Of a DNA stretch of 64,000 nt, positions 30,781 through 40,016 are shown piece by piece; the stretch's first letter is position 1; the number at the start of each line of letters is the position of its first letter. Origin of the DNA: Frondihabitans sucicola (GTDB lineage: Bacteria > Actinomycetota > Actinomycetes > Actinomycetales > Microbacteriaceae). Under the pieces are notes generated by a model. The model ran no database searches. It saw nothing but the letters and a program-made list of their open reading frames with translations, and was not told where the DNA came from. Position numbers and translations under genes: made by a program. The stretch is from contig NZ_AP027732.1 of the NCBI RefSeq assembly GCF_030296615.1, positions 3,787,042 to 3,851,041 of the forward strand, given 5' to 3'.

Positions 30781-31637
30781 ATGAGCAACGCACCCAGCAT
30801 CCCGGCAACCGACCGCCCGCGCCCCGACGCCGAGATCGCCCGCTCCTGGCTCCTGGTCCCCGGCACCCGCCCCGACTCCTTCGATGCGGCGGCCGGCTCC
30901 CGCGCCGACCAGATCGTCCTCGACATCGAGGACGCCGTCGATCCGGCTCGCAAACCCGCGGCTCGCGACGACGTCGTGACCTGGCTCTCCGGCGGCGGCC
31001 AGGCGTGGGTCCGTATCAACGACCGCTCGACCGACTTCTGGTCGGACGACGTGGACGCCCTCGTCGGCCTGCCCGGCCTTCTTGGCGTGATGCTCGCCAA
31101 GACCGAGGCAGGCGAGCACGTGACCGAGACCTTCGACCGCCTGCACGGCGCCAAGCCCGTCCTGGCCCTCGTCGAGTCGGCGCTCGGCATCGAGACCTCC
31201 CCCACCATCGCCAGCGCGCGCGGCGCCTTCCGCCTCGCGTTCGGCTCGGGCGACTACCGCCGTGACACCGGCACCTCGAGCGACGACATGGCCATGGCCT
31301 ACCCGCGCTCCCGCCTCGTCGTCGCGTCGCGCATCGGCAACCTTCCCGGGCCCATCGACGGACCCACCGTCGGGTCCAGCCACGGCGTCCTGCGCGAGCA
31401 GTCCTCCGTCGCAGTGGCCCTCGGCCTCACCGGCAAGCTCTGCCTCGACATCGAGCAGTTGCCGGTCATCAACGAGGTCATCAGCCCGACGCCGTCCGAC
31501 ACGGCCTGGGCGCGCGACTTCCTCGCCGACTTCGAGAGCCGCGGCCGGATCATCCGTGACGGCAGCGACCTCCCCGCCTCGGTCGGGCGCAAAAGATCGA
31601 GCGCCTGGCGCGGGCCTTCGGCGTCACCCCCAACTGA
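30781..31637 (+). pseudogene. CitE-like HpcH/HpaI aldolase/lyase, C-terminal frameshift
   Basis: A CoA-ester lyase-like enzyme of the HpcH/HpaI/CitE barrel family. WLLVPGTRPDSF at residues 22-33, the Glu/Asp magnesium site in DQIVLDIEDAVDPARK and LALVESALGIETSP are diagnostic. The frame breaks near 31573 in CCCC; five C give the C-terminus RAQKIERLARAFGVTPN and 285 residues. Only about 20 residues are affected. Such stand-alone CitE proteins act on malyl-, citramalyl- or related CoA esters; substrate unknown. Confidence 0.85.
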
Positions 31638-31682
31638 GTCGCCTCGTCTCGGCCGGCGGGCCACCGGGCACCAAGCCCCCCT

Positions 31683-31767
31683 CCCGAAATCGAAGGGGAT
31701 TCTCCGCCGACACCCCGTCCAGCCCCGTGCCGCCGTCGCCCAGCGCAGAATCCCCGTCGATTTCGGG
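31683..31767. repeat. inverted-repeat element, copy 1
   Basis: Arms 31683-31703 and 31747-31767 match at 20 of 21 bp. The arm sequence CCCGAAATCGAAGGGGATT recurs at 32835 and 36491. It follows the CitE-like gene but the next gene is co-directional. Confidence 0.75.
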
Positions 31768-31809
31768 CAGGGTGCGGCGGCGGCGAGCCCGTCGTGGCAC
31801 GCTGAGAGC

Positions 31810-32091
31810 ATGCCCCACCGCCCCCGCCGCAGCGTCGTCCGGATGACGCTGCCCGAGGCCGAACGCATCGTCGCACTCGATCACGACGGCAAGCTCGACC
31901 GCGACGACGCCGACGTGTCGAAGGTCGTCTTCGAAGCCCACACCGTCGTCCAGCGGGCAGCCATGTGGGGCGGCGAACCCGGTCATCCGACGCGACGCCG
32001 CACGTTCTGGATCATCCTCGCCTGCGGCGTCTTCGTGGCCGTCTGGATCGCCGGACTGCTCATCCCGCTCCTCCTCGGCGTCGATCGCTGA
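31810..32091 (+). CDS. small single-helix membrane protein
   Basis: A 93-residue protein: a charged N-terminal half with MTLPEAERIVALDHDGKLDRDD, then one membrane helix at about residues 67-88. Met at 31843 is an alternative start. It ends 7 nt before the next gene and probably shares its transcript. No family recognised. Confidence 0.65.
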   Translation: MPHRPRRSVVRMTLPEAERIVALDHDGKLDRDDADVSKVVFEAHTVVQRAAMWGGEPGHPTRRRTFWIILACGVFVAVWIAGLLIPLLLGVDR

Positions 32092-32098
32092 CCCGGCC

Positions 32099-32770
32099 GT
32101 GACGATCCCCCCGCGCGGTTCAGCGCCCAGCTCGAAACGACCGAACACACGCTCCCGCGGGCCCCTGACGCCGGCGGTCCTCACGTCGCTGCTCCTCGCG
32201 ATCCTGCTCGTCGTCGGGGCTCTCGCCGCGGGCTTCGTCGCCCACGAACGCGCGACCTCGACCTCCCTCGCCCACGGAGCAGCCGCCGACCCTCCGTGGC
32301 CGGCCCCCACCGGCGCCGAGCGGCACGCGCGTGCGGACGCGGCCCACCTGCCGAACGTGTACGGGGCCAAGCTCGCCGAGCACATCCACACGCACCTCGA
32401 CATCACCGTCGACGGCCGCGCCGAAATCGTGCCCGGCCAGATCGGCCTCGACGAGAAGCACGGCTTCGCCACCGCGTTGCACACGCACAACACGTCCGGG
32501 ATCATCCACATCGAGTCGCCCGTCGAGCGTGACTTCACCCTGGGGCAGTTCTTCACCGAGTGGAACGTGCGTCTCGACGCCCGCCACGTGGGCTCCCGGG
32601 GCGGCGACATCGGCGAGACGCTGACCGTGTACGTCGACGGCGTCCGCAGGGCCGGCGACCCCGCGTCGATCCGCCTGCGCGACCTCGACGACATCGACCT
32701 CGTCGTCGCTCCCGCCGGCGTGCCGACGCACCCGCAGCCCGCCTTCGCCTGGCCGTCGAACTACCACTAG
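32099..32770 (+). CDS. membrane-anchored protein with HIHTHLDI motif
   Basis: A 223-residue protein with a basic N-terminus, one membrane helix at about 28-48, then an extracytoplasmic domain. The domain has a His-rich EHIHTHLDITVDG motif and HTHNTSGIIHIESP, then GQFFTEWNVRL. The clustered His residues suggest metal binding; similar proteins with these motifs occur widely in actinobacteria as conserved hypothetical proteins. GTG start 32099. It ends just before the second copy of the inverted-repeat element. Confidence 0.75.
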   Translation: MTIPPRGSAPSSKRPNTRSRGPLTPAVLTSLLLAILLVVGALAAGFVAHERATSTSLAHGAAADPPWPAPTGAERHARADAAHLPNVYGAKLAEHIHTHLDITVDGRAEIVPGQIGLDEKHGFATALHTHNTSGIIHIESPVERDFTLGQFFTEWNVRLDARHVGSRGGDIGETLTVYVDGVRRAGDPASIRLRDLDDIDLVVAPAGVPTHPQPAFAWPSNYH

Positions 32771-32834
32771 CGCGCCTGCCCGCCCGGCGCCCCGCAGCCC
32801 GCCCCGCCCCGCCCGGTCCCGAAGCCCGCCCGCC

Positions 32835-32925
32835 CCTCCCGAAATCGAAGGGGATTTTCGACCAGCACCCCGTTCCGCCGCAGAACACCGTCGCCGCCAG
32901 GAGAATCCTCTTCGATTTCGGGAGG
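32835..32925. repeat. inverted-repeat element, copy 2
   Basis: Arms 32835-32859 and 32901-32925 match at 23 of 25 bp. The arm sequence is the same as copies at 31683 and 36491. It lies between convergent genes. Confidence 0.78.
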
Positions 32926-32945
32926 AGAGGAGGAGGAGAGGAGGG

Positions 32946-33926
32946 CTACTCGTCCTCGACGCGGTCGTGCGCCTCCTGCATCGCCTCGGCGTGCTCGGTC
33001 TTGCCGTCGGCGATGAGCCCGTCGTCGTGCCGCAGCATCCCGAGCGCCTCGGTCGCCCGCCCCTTCACCGCGGAGAAGAAGGTGGCCGGCGTCGGCTTGT
33101 AGTCTTCGCCCTCGCGCCCGTCGCCGGCGTGCCGGAAGCTTCGCAGCACCCCGCCCTCGTCGTACTCGAGGGGCTGTTCGGCGTGCTCGACGCAGAGCTT
33201 GGCGACCTCCTCGGCGTGCGCGTGCATGACCGAGTGCCCCGCCCCCGGGATCTCCCAGAGCCTCGACGACGGCAGCAGTTCGCCGACCTGTTTCACCCAG
33301 TCGCGCGGAGCGACCGCGTCGAACTCGCCCCGGATCACGAGCGTGTCGGCCTTCACGTGCGGAAGGGCTCGCTCGATCGGGAACCGCATCATCTTGGGCA
33401 GGATCCGCGAGAACCATTTCGGACCGCAGAACAGATACGCCGTGAGCGCCAGCAGCTTCACCCGCCCGGGCTCGTGGGCGGCCGCCTGCAGGAAGCGGAC
33501 GGCTTGAAGCCCGATGCGCCGCTCGCGCGGGTTGATGACCGGCCCGATCAGCACCAGCGTGCTCAGCTCCTCGCGGCGGGCGACCAGGTCGACCACGACC
33601 TGCGTGCCCATGGAGTGGCCGACGACGACCGGATCGTCGAGTTCGAGCCGGTCGATCACGAGCCCGACGAGATCCGCGTACTGCCGGATCGTCATGGCGT
33701 CGTCCGGGTGCGGGACTCCCGCGAAGCCCGGCAGGTCGAGGGCGTGCACCGGACCGAACTCGTTCAGGTTGGGGGCGAGCCGTTCGAAGTAGTTGCTGGC
33801 GACGCCGATGCCAGGCACGAGCACGAAGGGCCGCGTGCCGCCCTGGCCGATCGTGCTCACCCGGACCGAGACCTCACCCGCGTCGATGCTGGTGACGGTC
33901 ACTTCGGTGGAGGAGTTCGCGGCCAT
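32946..33926 (-). CDS. alpha/beta hydrolase with CsbD-like tail
   Basis: A 326-residue protein. Residues about 1-265 are an alpha/beta hydrolase: oxyanion region LVPGIGVASNYF, nucleophile Ser in VVGHSMGTQ, acid in IRGEFDAVAP and His in PGAGHSVMH. The last 45 residues (FFSAVKGRATEALG, then DDGLIADGKTEHAEA) look like a CsbD stress-protein repeat. Such a fusion is unusual. The start is ATG 33926; the upstream extension lacks a ribosome binding site. Intact frame. Substrate unknown; the CsbD-like tail hints at a stress role. Confidence 0.85.
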   Translation of the reverse strand: MAANSSTEVTVTSIDAGEVSVRVSTIGQGGTRPFVLVPGIGVASNYFERLAPNLNEFGPVHALDLPGFAGVPHPDDAMTIRQYADLVGLVIDRLELDDPVVVGHSMGTQVVVDLVARREELSTLVLIGPVINPRERRIGLQAVRFLQAAAHEPGRVKLLALTAYLFCGPKWFSRILPKMMRFPIERALPHVKADTLVIRGEFDAVAPRDWVKQVGELLPSSRLWEIPGAGHSVMHAHAEEVAKLCVEHAEQPLEYDEGGVLRSFRHAGDGREGEDYKPTPATFFSAVKGRATEALGMLRHDDGLIADGKTEHAEAMQEAHDRVEDE

Positions 33927-33994
33927 CACCCCAGTCTGACAGGCGGCGAAACGGCGAGCGCAGGATCTCGGCGAAAAGATTTGTGCGCGCAGGC

Positions 33995-34022
33995 TTGACA
34001 TAGCGAACTATCACGATATATC
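33995..34022 (+). promoter_or_regulatory. padR promoter with overlapping operator
   Basis: TTGACA at 33995-34000 and TATATC at 34017-34022 form a -35/-10 pair with a 16-nt spacer. The palindromes TATC-AC-GATA (34009-34018) and GATATATC (34015-34022) overlap the -10. PadR proteins often bind ATAT-type palindromes in their own promoters, so autoregulation is likely. Confidence 0.7.
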
Positions 34023-34143
34023 TTTGAGCTATCGCCGAACGGAACATGCCGACACATCGACACGAACCATCGAACGGCGCGAGCGGCCCGGCCGATCGGC
34101 CCGCCGCCCCCACAATCCACAACTCCTACGAAAGGAGTACCCC

Positions 34144-34812
34144 ATGGGTACCCACTACGACAACCACTTCTCAGAACGTCCTCAGCGCAACCACCACGAC
34201 CAGCCGCAGCGCGGCGAATTCGGCCCCTTCGGCCGTGGCCGCGGCTTCGGCCCCGGCTTCGGCCCCGGCATGGGCCGCGGTGCGGGCCGCGGCGGCGCAG
34301 GCTTCGGCGGCGGCTTCGGTCCCGGCTTCGGCGCAGGCTTCGGCCCCGGCATGGGCCGCGGTGGCCGCGGCCGCGCTCGCAAGGGCGACGTCCGCCTCGC
34401 GATCCTGTCGCTCCTGGGCGAAGAGGCGGCCAACGGCTACGGCCTCATGAAGACCATCGCCGAGCGCACCGACGGCACCTGGCGTCCGAGCCCCGGCTCG
34501 GTCTACCCCACACTGCAGCAGCTCGTCGACGAAGGCCTCATCGCCGCCGCCGGCGAGGGCCGCCAGTCGACCTTCGAGCTCACCGAGGCGGGCACGACCT
34601 ATGTTGCGGCTCACGCCGACGAGATCGCCAAGGCCTGGAGCGACGCCGAGGCGCCGATCGATCCCCGCCACGACGAGTTCATCGGCAGCGCCGTCAAGCT
34701 CGCCGGCGTGATCAAGCAGTTCGCCTTCGACGCAACCCCCGAGCAGCGCAAGCTGGCGACCGCCAAGGTCGACGAGCTGCGCCGCGCGCTCTACACCATC
34801 CTCGCCGACTAG
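34144..34812 (+). CDS. PadR-family regulator with Gly/Phe/Arg-rich N-terminus
   Basis: A 222-residue PadR regulator. The winged helix (KGDVRLAILSLLGEE, then NGYGLMKTIAERTDG and PSPGSVYPTLQQLVDEGLI) spans about residues 79-155, with a C-terminal helical dimerisation part. Before it lies a 55-residue low-complexity tract of Gly, Phe, Arg and Pro with GFGPGFGPGMGRG repeated. Start ATG 34144 has an AAAGGAG site. It is monocistronic, with its own promoter and terminator. The target genes are not adjacent. Confidence 0.93.
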   Translation: MGTHYDNHFSERPQRNHHDQPQRGEFGPFGRGRGFGPGFGPGMGRGAGRGGAGFGGGFGPGFGAGFGPGMGRGGRGRARKGDVRLAILSLLGEEAANGYGLMKTIAERTDGTWRPSPGSVYPTLQQLVDEGLIAAAGEGRQSTFELTEAGTTYVAAHADEIAKAWSDAEAPIDPRHDEFIGSAVKLAGVIKQFAFDATPEQRKLATAKVDELRRALYTILAD

Positions 34813-34838
34813 CACTCGGTCTCAGAGGCATCACTGGA

Positions 34839-34867
34839 GGCCCCGCTCGACTTCGGTCGGCGGGGCC
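34839..34867 (+). terminator. terminator of padR gene
   Basis: GGCCCCG (34839-34845) pairs with CGGGGCC (34861-34867), with CGA/TCG pairing inside, 27 bases after the stop, followed by TT. Confidence 0.68.
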
Positions 34868-35051
34868 TTCGGTGCGCCCGGCGTCCTCTCGGTCCACCAC
34901 CAACCGAGCGGCACCCGATCCGAGCCGCTGACCCGCCTCGCACTCCGACGGACATTCGAGCCCGCCTCGGGACTACCGTGCACGTCGCGCGACCTTGCAC
35001 GATGTGAATCGTTGCCGGGCACGCCGTGAAAACTGCGGAGGGACGACCCGA

Positions 35052-36490
35052 ATGACATCGACGACAGACAATCCCGGCAAGGTCATGAGCCTGGTTCCGG
35101 CCAGGATGGACCGCCTCCCCTGGACCAGGTTCCATTGGTCGATCATCGTCGGACTCGGGATCTCGTGGGTGCTCGACGGACTCGAGATCCAGATCGTCGC
35201 GTCGAACGGCTTCTCCGAAGAGTTCCACATGTCGTCGGGTCAGGTCGGGGCCCTGGGCACGACCTACCTCGTCGGGCAGGTGGTCGGTGCACTCGTCTTC
35301 GGACGGCTCTCCGACAAGTTGGGTCGGCGGAAGCTCTTCATCCTGACCCTGATCATCTACCTGGTCGGGTCGGGTCTCGCCGGTCTCTCCCCCGCCGTCT
35401 GGTTCCTGTTCGCGATGCGCTTCGTCGCCGGCCTCGGCATCGGCGGCGAGTACGCCGCCATCAACTCGGCGATCGACGAGCTGATCCCCGCCAAGTACCG
35501 CGGTCGCGTCGACATCGCGATCAACGGAACCTACTGGGGTGGAGCCGCCCTCGGTGCCGCCACCAACTTCTTCTTCCTGAACCACGACATCTTCGCGGTC
35601 AACGTCGGCTGGCGCCTCGCCTTCTTCATCGGCCCGGTCCTCGGTATCCTCATCATCTTCCTGCGCCGGAACATCCCCGAGAGTCCGCGGTGGCTGATGA
35701 CGCACGGGCGCCAGAAAGAGGCAGAGGCCACCGTCGACGACATCGAGGGGCGCGTGACGCGCGAGGGAGGGGTCATCGAGCCCGTCGACGAGCGACTCGC
35801 CATGGAGGTCAAGGCGACCGACAGCATCCCGTTCCGCACGATCCTGCACGTGCTCTTCCGGCAGTATCCGAAGCGCACGTTGGTCGGCGCGACCATGATG
35901 ATCACGCAGTCGTTCCTCTACAACGCGATCTTCTTCACCTACGCGCTGGTGCTGACGAACTTCTACCACCTGAACTCGAGCAACGTGCAGTTCTACTTCT
36001 TCCCCTTCGCCATCGGAAACCTGGTTGGCCCCCTGGTTCTCGGCCCCCTGTTCGACTCCATCGGGCGACGGAAGATGATCTTCAGCACCTACGTGATCGC
36101 CGGTGTGGTCCTCGCGGTCTCGGCCGCGCTGTTCAGCGCCGACCTGCTCACCGCGACGACGCAGACGATCTTCTGGTGCGTCGCCTTCTTCTTCGCCTCG
36201 GCCGGCGCCTCGAGCGCCTACCTGACGGTGTCCGAGATCTTCCCCTCGAGATCCGGAGCCAGGCGATCTCGTACTTCTTCGCTCTGGCCCAGATCTTCGG
36301 CTCGGTCGCACCGCTCATCTACGGCATCCTGGTCGGCGACGGCACCGACCGCGGCCCCCTGACCATCGGGTACTACCTCGGTGCCGGCATCATGATCCTC
36401 GGCGGGGTGATCGCCGCGATCTTCGGGGTGGACGCCGAGCGCAAAGGTCTGGAGTCGATCACGCAGCCCCTCTCCGTCGTGCGGAAGTAG
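35052..36490 (+). pseudogene. MFS transporter (sugar/aromatic-acid type), one frameshift
   Basis: A major-facilitator permease with 12 helices. The signature GRLSDKLGRRKLF lies between helices 2 and 3, and GPLFDSIGRRKMIF is its repeat in the second half; RNIPESPRWLMTHGR begins the central loop. The frame breaks near 36243 in CCCC; five C continue it as IFPLEIRSQAISYFFA to 479 residues. EIFP-E-RxxA is a conserved sugar-porter motif, confirming the join. Start ATG 35052 has GGAGG ten bases upstream. Substrate unknown. Confidence 0.87.
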
Positions 36491-36583
36491 CCCTCCCGAA
36501 ATCGAAGGGGATTCTCGTCCAGCCGGGCCGCCCAAGCCGCTTATAGGGCCTCAGCGCGAAAATCCCCTTCGATTTCGGGGGGG
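36491..36583. repeat. inverted-repeat element, copy 3
   Basis: Arms 36491-36513 and 36561-36583 match at 22 of 23 bp and share the sequence of copies 1 and 2. It starts right after the MFS stop and precedes the convergent nnrE gene. Confidence 0.78.
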
Positions 36584-36615
36584 GCAGGGGGCAGGGGCAG
36601 GCAGGCGCGGCAGGA

Positions 36616-37320
36616 TCAGCCGTCGAGCCGGGCCAGCGGCTCGACGCCCTCGAGGTCGTCCGCGATGCCGATGTCGACGACGACCAGGCGGCCGACGAGG
36701 CCCGCGGCCGGTTGCAGCAGCAGGCCCGCCTTTGCGGCGCCGAACGTGACGGTCACGAGCGCGGGCAGCACGACCGGGTCGGGCACCGAGCCGTCGTCCG
36801 AACCGATGCCGGACGGCAGGTCGACCGCCACGACGGACGACGCACCCATCATCCGCATCAGCACGCGCGGGCGCACGGCCTCGACGACGCGCCTCGCGCG
36901 ACCGCGCAGCGCCGGATCAGCCCCGGAACCGATCCCGAGGATCCCGTCGACGACGACGTCGACGCCCTCGAGAAGCTCGGCGAAGGCTTCCGACTCGGGC
37001 TCCGCGTCTCGCTCGGCGACGAAGGCCCCCGCGGCCTCGGCCGCAGCGAGCCCCTGCTCGTGCACGCGATCGCCGGTGGTGACCACACGCACGTTCACCC
37101 CCGTCGATGCCAGGGCGGCCGACGCGAAGAGGGCGTCACCACCGTTGTCGCCGGATCCGGCGAGCACCAGGATCGTGCCGGGCTCGGATCCGCGACCGGC
37201 CAGAACCGTTCGGATCTCGGCTGCCAGCCCGGCAGCGGCCCTCTCCATCAACGGCTCGCCCGCCTCCAGGTGGGGAGCCTCCGCCTGGCGGATCTGGTTT
37301 GCCGAATATCCCAGGATCAT
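36616..37320 (-). CDS. nnrE: NAD(P)H-hydrate epimerase
   Basis: A 234-residue YjeF_N-domain protein that interconverts the R and S forms of damaged NAD(P)HX. GYSANQIRQAE at the N-terminus, VLAGSGDNGGDALFASAAL (nucleotide-binding Asn-Gly-Gly-Asp) and DLPSGIGSDDG are diagnostic. The dehydratase domain that is often fused at the C-terminus is absent, so a separate dehydratase is expected elsewhere. Start ATG 37320. It diverges from an alpha/beta hydrolase gene by 67 bp. Confidence 0.92.
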   Translation of the reverse strand: MILGYSANQIRQAEAPHLEAGEPLMERAAAGLAAEIRTVLAGRGSEPGTILVLAGSGDNGGDALFASAALASTGVNVRVVTTGDRVHEQGLAAAEAAGAFVAERDAEPESEAFAELLEGVDVVVDGILGIGSGADPALRGRARRVVEAVRPRVLMRMMGASSVVAVDLPSGIGSDDGSVPDPVVLPALVTVTFGAAKAGLLLQPAAGLVGRLVVVDIGIADDLEGVEPLARLDG

Positions 37321-37387
37321 CCGCCCATGCTGGCACGCGGCACGGGGAGAGCGCCGATGTCCTCCCGGTGTTCGCCAGAATGGTGTC

Positions 37388-38196
37388 ATGCGCTCGACCA
37401 CCCGTAACCCCGACGACGGAACCGAGATCGCCTACGAGACGGGCGGCGACGGCGATCCGCTGCTCCTCGTTCACGGGTCAGGGCTGTCGAAGGGCACCTG
37501 GCGGGGGCTGGGCTACCTCCGCGACCTCGAGCGCGACTTCACGGTCATCGCCCTCGATCTGCGCGGCCACGGCCGGAGCGGCAAACCGCACGAGGCCGCC
37601 GCGTACCGACCCGAGTGTTTCATCGGCGACGTCGAGGCGGTCCTGGACGACGTCGGCAGCGGGCCCGTCCACTACGTCGGCTATTCGATCGGCGCCAGGA
37701 TCGGCCTCCGCATGGCCTCCGCGACCCCGGAACGGCTCCTGACCCTCACCACGATCGGCGGCTCGTTCGAGGCCATGACCGACAAGATCGGTCTCACCTT
37801 CTTCCCGACCTGGCGCGAAGCCCTCGACTCCGGTGGCATGGACGCCTTCGTCACCGCCTGGGGCGAGTACCGGGGACGCGAGATCGATGCCGCCACGGCT
37901 CTGGCCTTCCGCCAGAACGACCCCGTCGCTCTGCGGGCGTACTTCGAGGGAATCGAAGCGGCATCCCCCTCGGCATCGACGGCGCCGCGACGATCGCGGT
38001 CCCGACGCTTCTCCTGGCCGGCACCGACGACCCCGACCGCTTCCGCCAGTCGCAGGAGGCCGCCAGGCGGATGGCCCACGCCAGCTTCTTCGAGCTGATC
38101 GGGCAGGATCACGGCTCCTCCCTCCTGCCCGTCGACGAGGTCACCGACCTGATCCGCACCTTCCTCGAGGTCCACTGCCCGTCCGCATCCGCCTGA
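37388..38196 (+). pseudogene. alpha/beta hydrolase, one frameshift
   Basis: A 269-residue alpha/beta hydrolase after correction. It has LLLVHGSGLSKGTW, ALDLRGHGRSGKP, nucleophile Ser in VGYSIGARIG, acid in LAGTDDPDRF and His in GQDHGSSL. The break is near 37970 in a run of five C; six C keep the frame. Family members include haloperoxidase-like and esterase-like enzymes; no substrate can be assigned. Start ATG 37388. Confidence 0.83.
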
Positions 38197-38260
38197 AACA
38201 CTCGGCGACGCGACAGGTCATGTTGGCCCGGTGTTAACGCGCGACGCCTACTCTGATCGC

Positions 38261-38560
38261 ATGACGGCACAGCTGAGGCTCGTGGAACGGCCGGACGGGG
38301 TCCGGGGCCCGATCGCGTCCGAGTCGGACGTGCACTTCTTCTGCATCGGGCGCGACCGCTGGACGATCTACGACCGCCGCGTCGATCCTGCGGCTCCCGG
38401 CGCCTTCCTCGGCCGCCTTCGGCGCGTCGCGGGTCTCTTCGAAGTGAGCTTCGCCGATCCGGATCGACCCCGCGCCTACTGCGCGAGCCTCAACGACTCC
38501 CGCTCGCAGTTCGTCGGGCACCAGGCGCCGGCCCGTCGTCCCGCGCTCCGCCTCGTCTGA
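38261..38560 (+). CDS. hypothetical protein
   Basis: A 99-residue basic protein, rich in Arg, with HFFCIGRDRWTIYDRR in the middle. Start ATG 38261 follows a clear upstream gap and the ORF ends 29 nt before the aminopeptidase gene. No domain or homologue recognised; codon pattern fits the neighbours. Confidence 0.6.
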   Translation: MTAQLRLVERPDGVRGPIASESDVHFFCIGRDRWTIYDRRVDPAAPGAFLGRLRRVAGLFEVSFADPDRPRAYCASLNDSRSQFVGHQAPARRPALRLV

Positions 38561-38589
38561 CGCCGCCCCGGCGTGGCAGTCTTGACGGG

Positions 38590-39879
38590 ATGACTCTCGA
38601 CCAGAATCCCCACCTCGCCTCCTTCGCCTCGTTCGTCACGGCGTCTCCGACCTCGTACCACGCCGCCGCGGAGGCGGCCAGGCGGCTCGACGAGGCCGGG
38701 TTCACCGGCCTGGACGAGCGCGAGGCCTGGCCGAGCGGTCCGGGCCTCCGGTACGTCGTCCGAGACGGGGCGGTCATCGCCTGGGTGCAGCCCGAGTCGC
38801 AGTCGGCGCTCACGCCGTTCCGCATCGTCGGGGCACACACCGACTCCCCTTCGTTCAAGCTCAAGCCGAACCCCGACACGGGCAGCTTCGGGTGGCAGCA
38901 GGCGGGCGTCGAGGTCTACGGCGGCCCGCTGTTCAACTCGTGGCTCGATCGCGATCTCGAGTTCGCCGGCCGACTGGTCACGAGCGACGGCGCCGTGCAC
39001 CTCGTGCGTACCGGCCCGGTGCTGCGTTTCCCGCAGCTCGCGGTGCACCTCGACCGCGGCGTCAACGCGGAGGGCCTCAAGCTCGATCCGCAGCGGCACC
39101 TGCACCCGATCGTCGGACTCGCCGGGCACTCGGGCCACGACATCCTGGCCTCGCTCGCGGCGTCGGCCGGGGTCGATCGACGGGACGTCCGAGGCCACGA
39201 CGTCCTGGTGGCCGACACGGCGGCGCCCTCGCTGCTCGGCTTCGACGGCGAGCTGTTCGCGAGCGGCCGCATGGACAACCTCACCAGCGTCCACGCCGGC
39301 CTCACCGCCCTGATCGACGGCGCCGCCGCGCTGCTCGAGAGCTCCTCGATCGCCGTCTTCGCCGCCTTCGACCACGAAGAGGTCGGCTCGGCGACCGTGT
39401 CGGGCGCCAGCGGGCCGTTCCTGGCCGACGTCCTGCGCAGGATCAGCGCGGGTCACGACGCCGACGACTCCGATCGGATGCGCGCGTTCGCCGCGTCCTG
39501 GTGCCTCTCGTCGGACGCGGGCCACGCCGTCCACCCCAACTACCCGGAGCGTCACGACCCGGCCAACCACCCGGTGCCGAACGGTGGGCCGCTGCTCAAG
39601 ATCAATGCTCAGCAGCGCTACGCCACCGATGGTCCAGGATCGGCCGAGTGGGCGCGATCCTGCGAACAGGCGGGTGTTCCGTTCCAGACCTTCGTCTCGA
39701 ACAACGCGGTGCCGTGCGGCTCCACCATCGGCCCGCTCACGGCGACGCGACTCGGCATCCGCACCATCGACGTCGGCGTCCCGCTCCTTTCGATGCACTC
39801 GGCTCGCGAGCTCTGCGGCTCGGACGACCCGGGGTACCTCGCGTCTGCCGCAGGGGCGTTCCTCGCTCCGGCCGCCTGA
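38590..39879 (+). CDS. M18 family aminopeptidase
   Basis: A 429-residue dinuclear-zinc aminopeptidase of family M18 (aspartyl aminopeptidase type), a cytosolic enzyme that trims N-terminal residues. Metal ligands are readable: His in VGAHTDSPSF, Asp in GRMDNLTS, Glu pair in DHEEVGSAT, Asp in SSDAGHAVHPNY and His in LSMHSAREL. Length is normal. Single gene with its own start ATG 38590. Confidence 0.94.
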   Translation: MTLDQNPHLASFASFVTASPTSYHAAAEAARRLDEAGFTGLDEREAWPSGPGLRYVVRDGAVIAWVQPESQSALTPFRIVGAHTDSPSFKLKPNPDTGSFGWQQAGVEVYGGPLFNSWLDRDLEFAGRLVTSDGAVHLVRTGPVLRFPQLAVHLDRGVNAEGLKLDPQRHLHPIVGLAGHSGHDILASLAASAGVDRRDVRGHDVLVADTAAPSLLGFDGELFASGRMDNLTSVHAGLTALIDGAAALLESSSIAVFAAFDHEEVGSATVSGASGPFLADVLRRISAGHDADDSDRMRAFAASWCLSSDAGHAVHPNYPERHDPANHPVPNGGPLLKINAQQRYATDGPGSAEWARSCEQAGVPFQTFVSNNAVPCGSTIGPLTATRLGIRTIDVGVPLLSMHSARELCGSDDPGYLASAAGAFLAPAA

Positions 39880-39889
39880 GCGGTCAGGC
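39874..39889 (+). terminator. short hairpin at aminopeptidase stop
   Basis: GCCTGA-GCGG-TCAGGC forms a perfect 6-bp hairpin that includes the stop codon. No T tail; weak evidence for termination. Confidence 0.35.
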
Positions 39890-40016
39890 CGACTCGATAG
39901 CGGGTGATCTTCTCCCGAGTCAACCCCTTCGCGAGACTTTGCAGGCACGCCCCGTTCTGACATTCTCATCTCATGGAACAGGTCCAGGCTCCTGAGGGGG
40001 AAGGTTCGGGCTCACG

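Noticed and set aside
30589-31383. 264-codon minus-strand ORF
   Set aside because: Antisense to the CitE-like gene, whose family motifs are clear.
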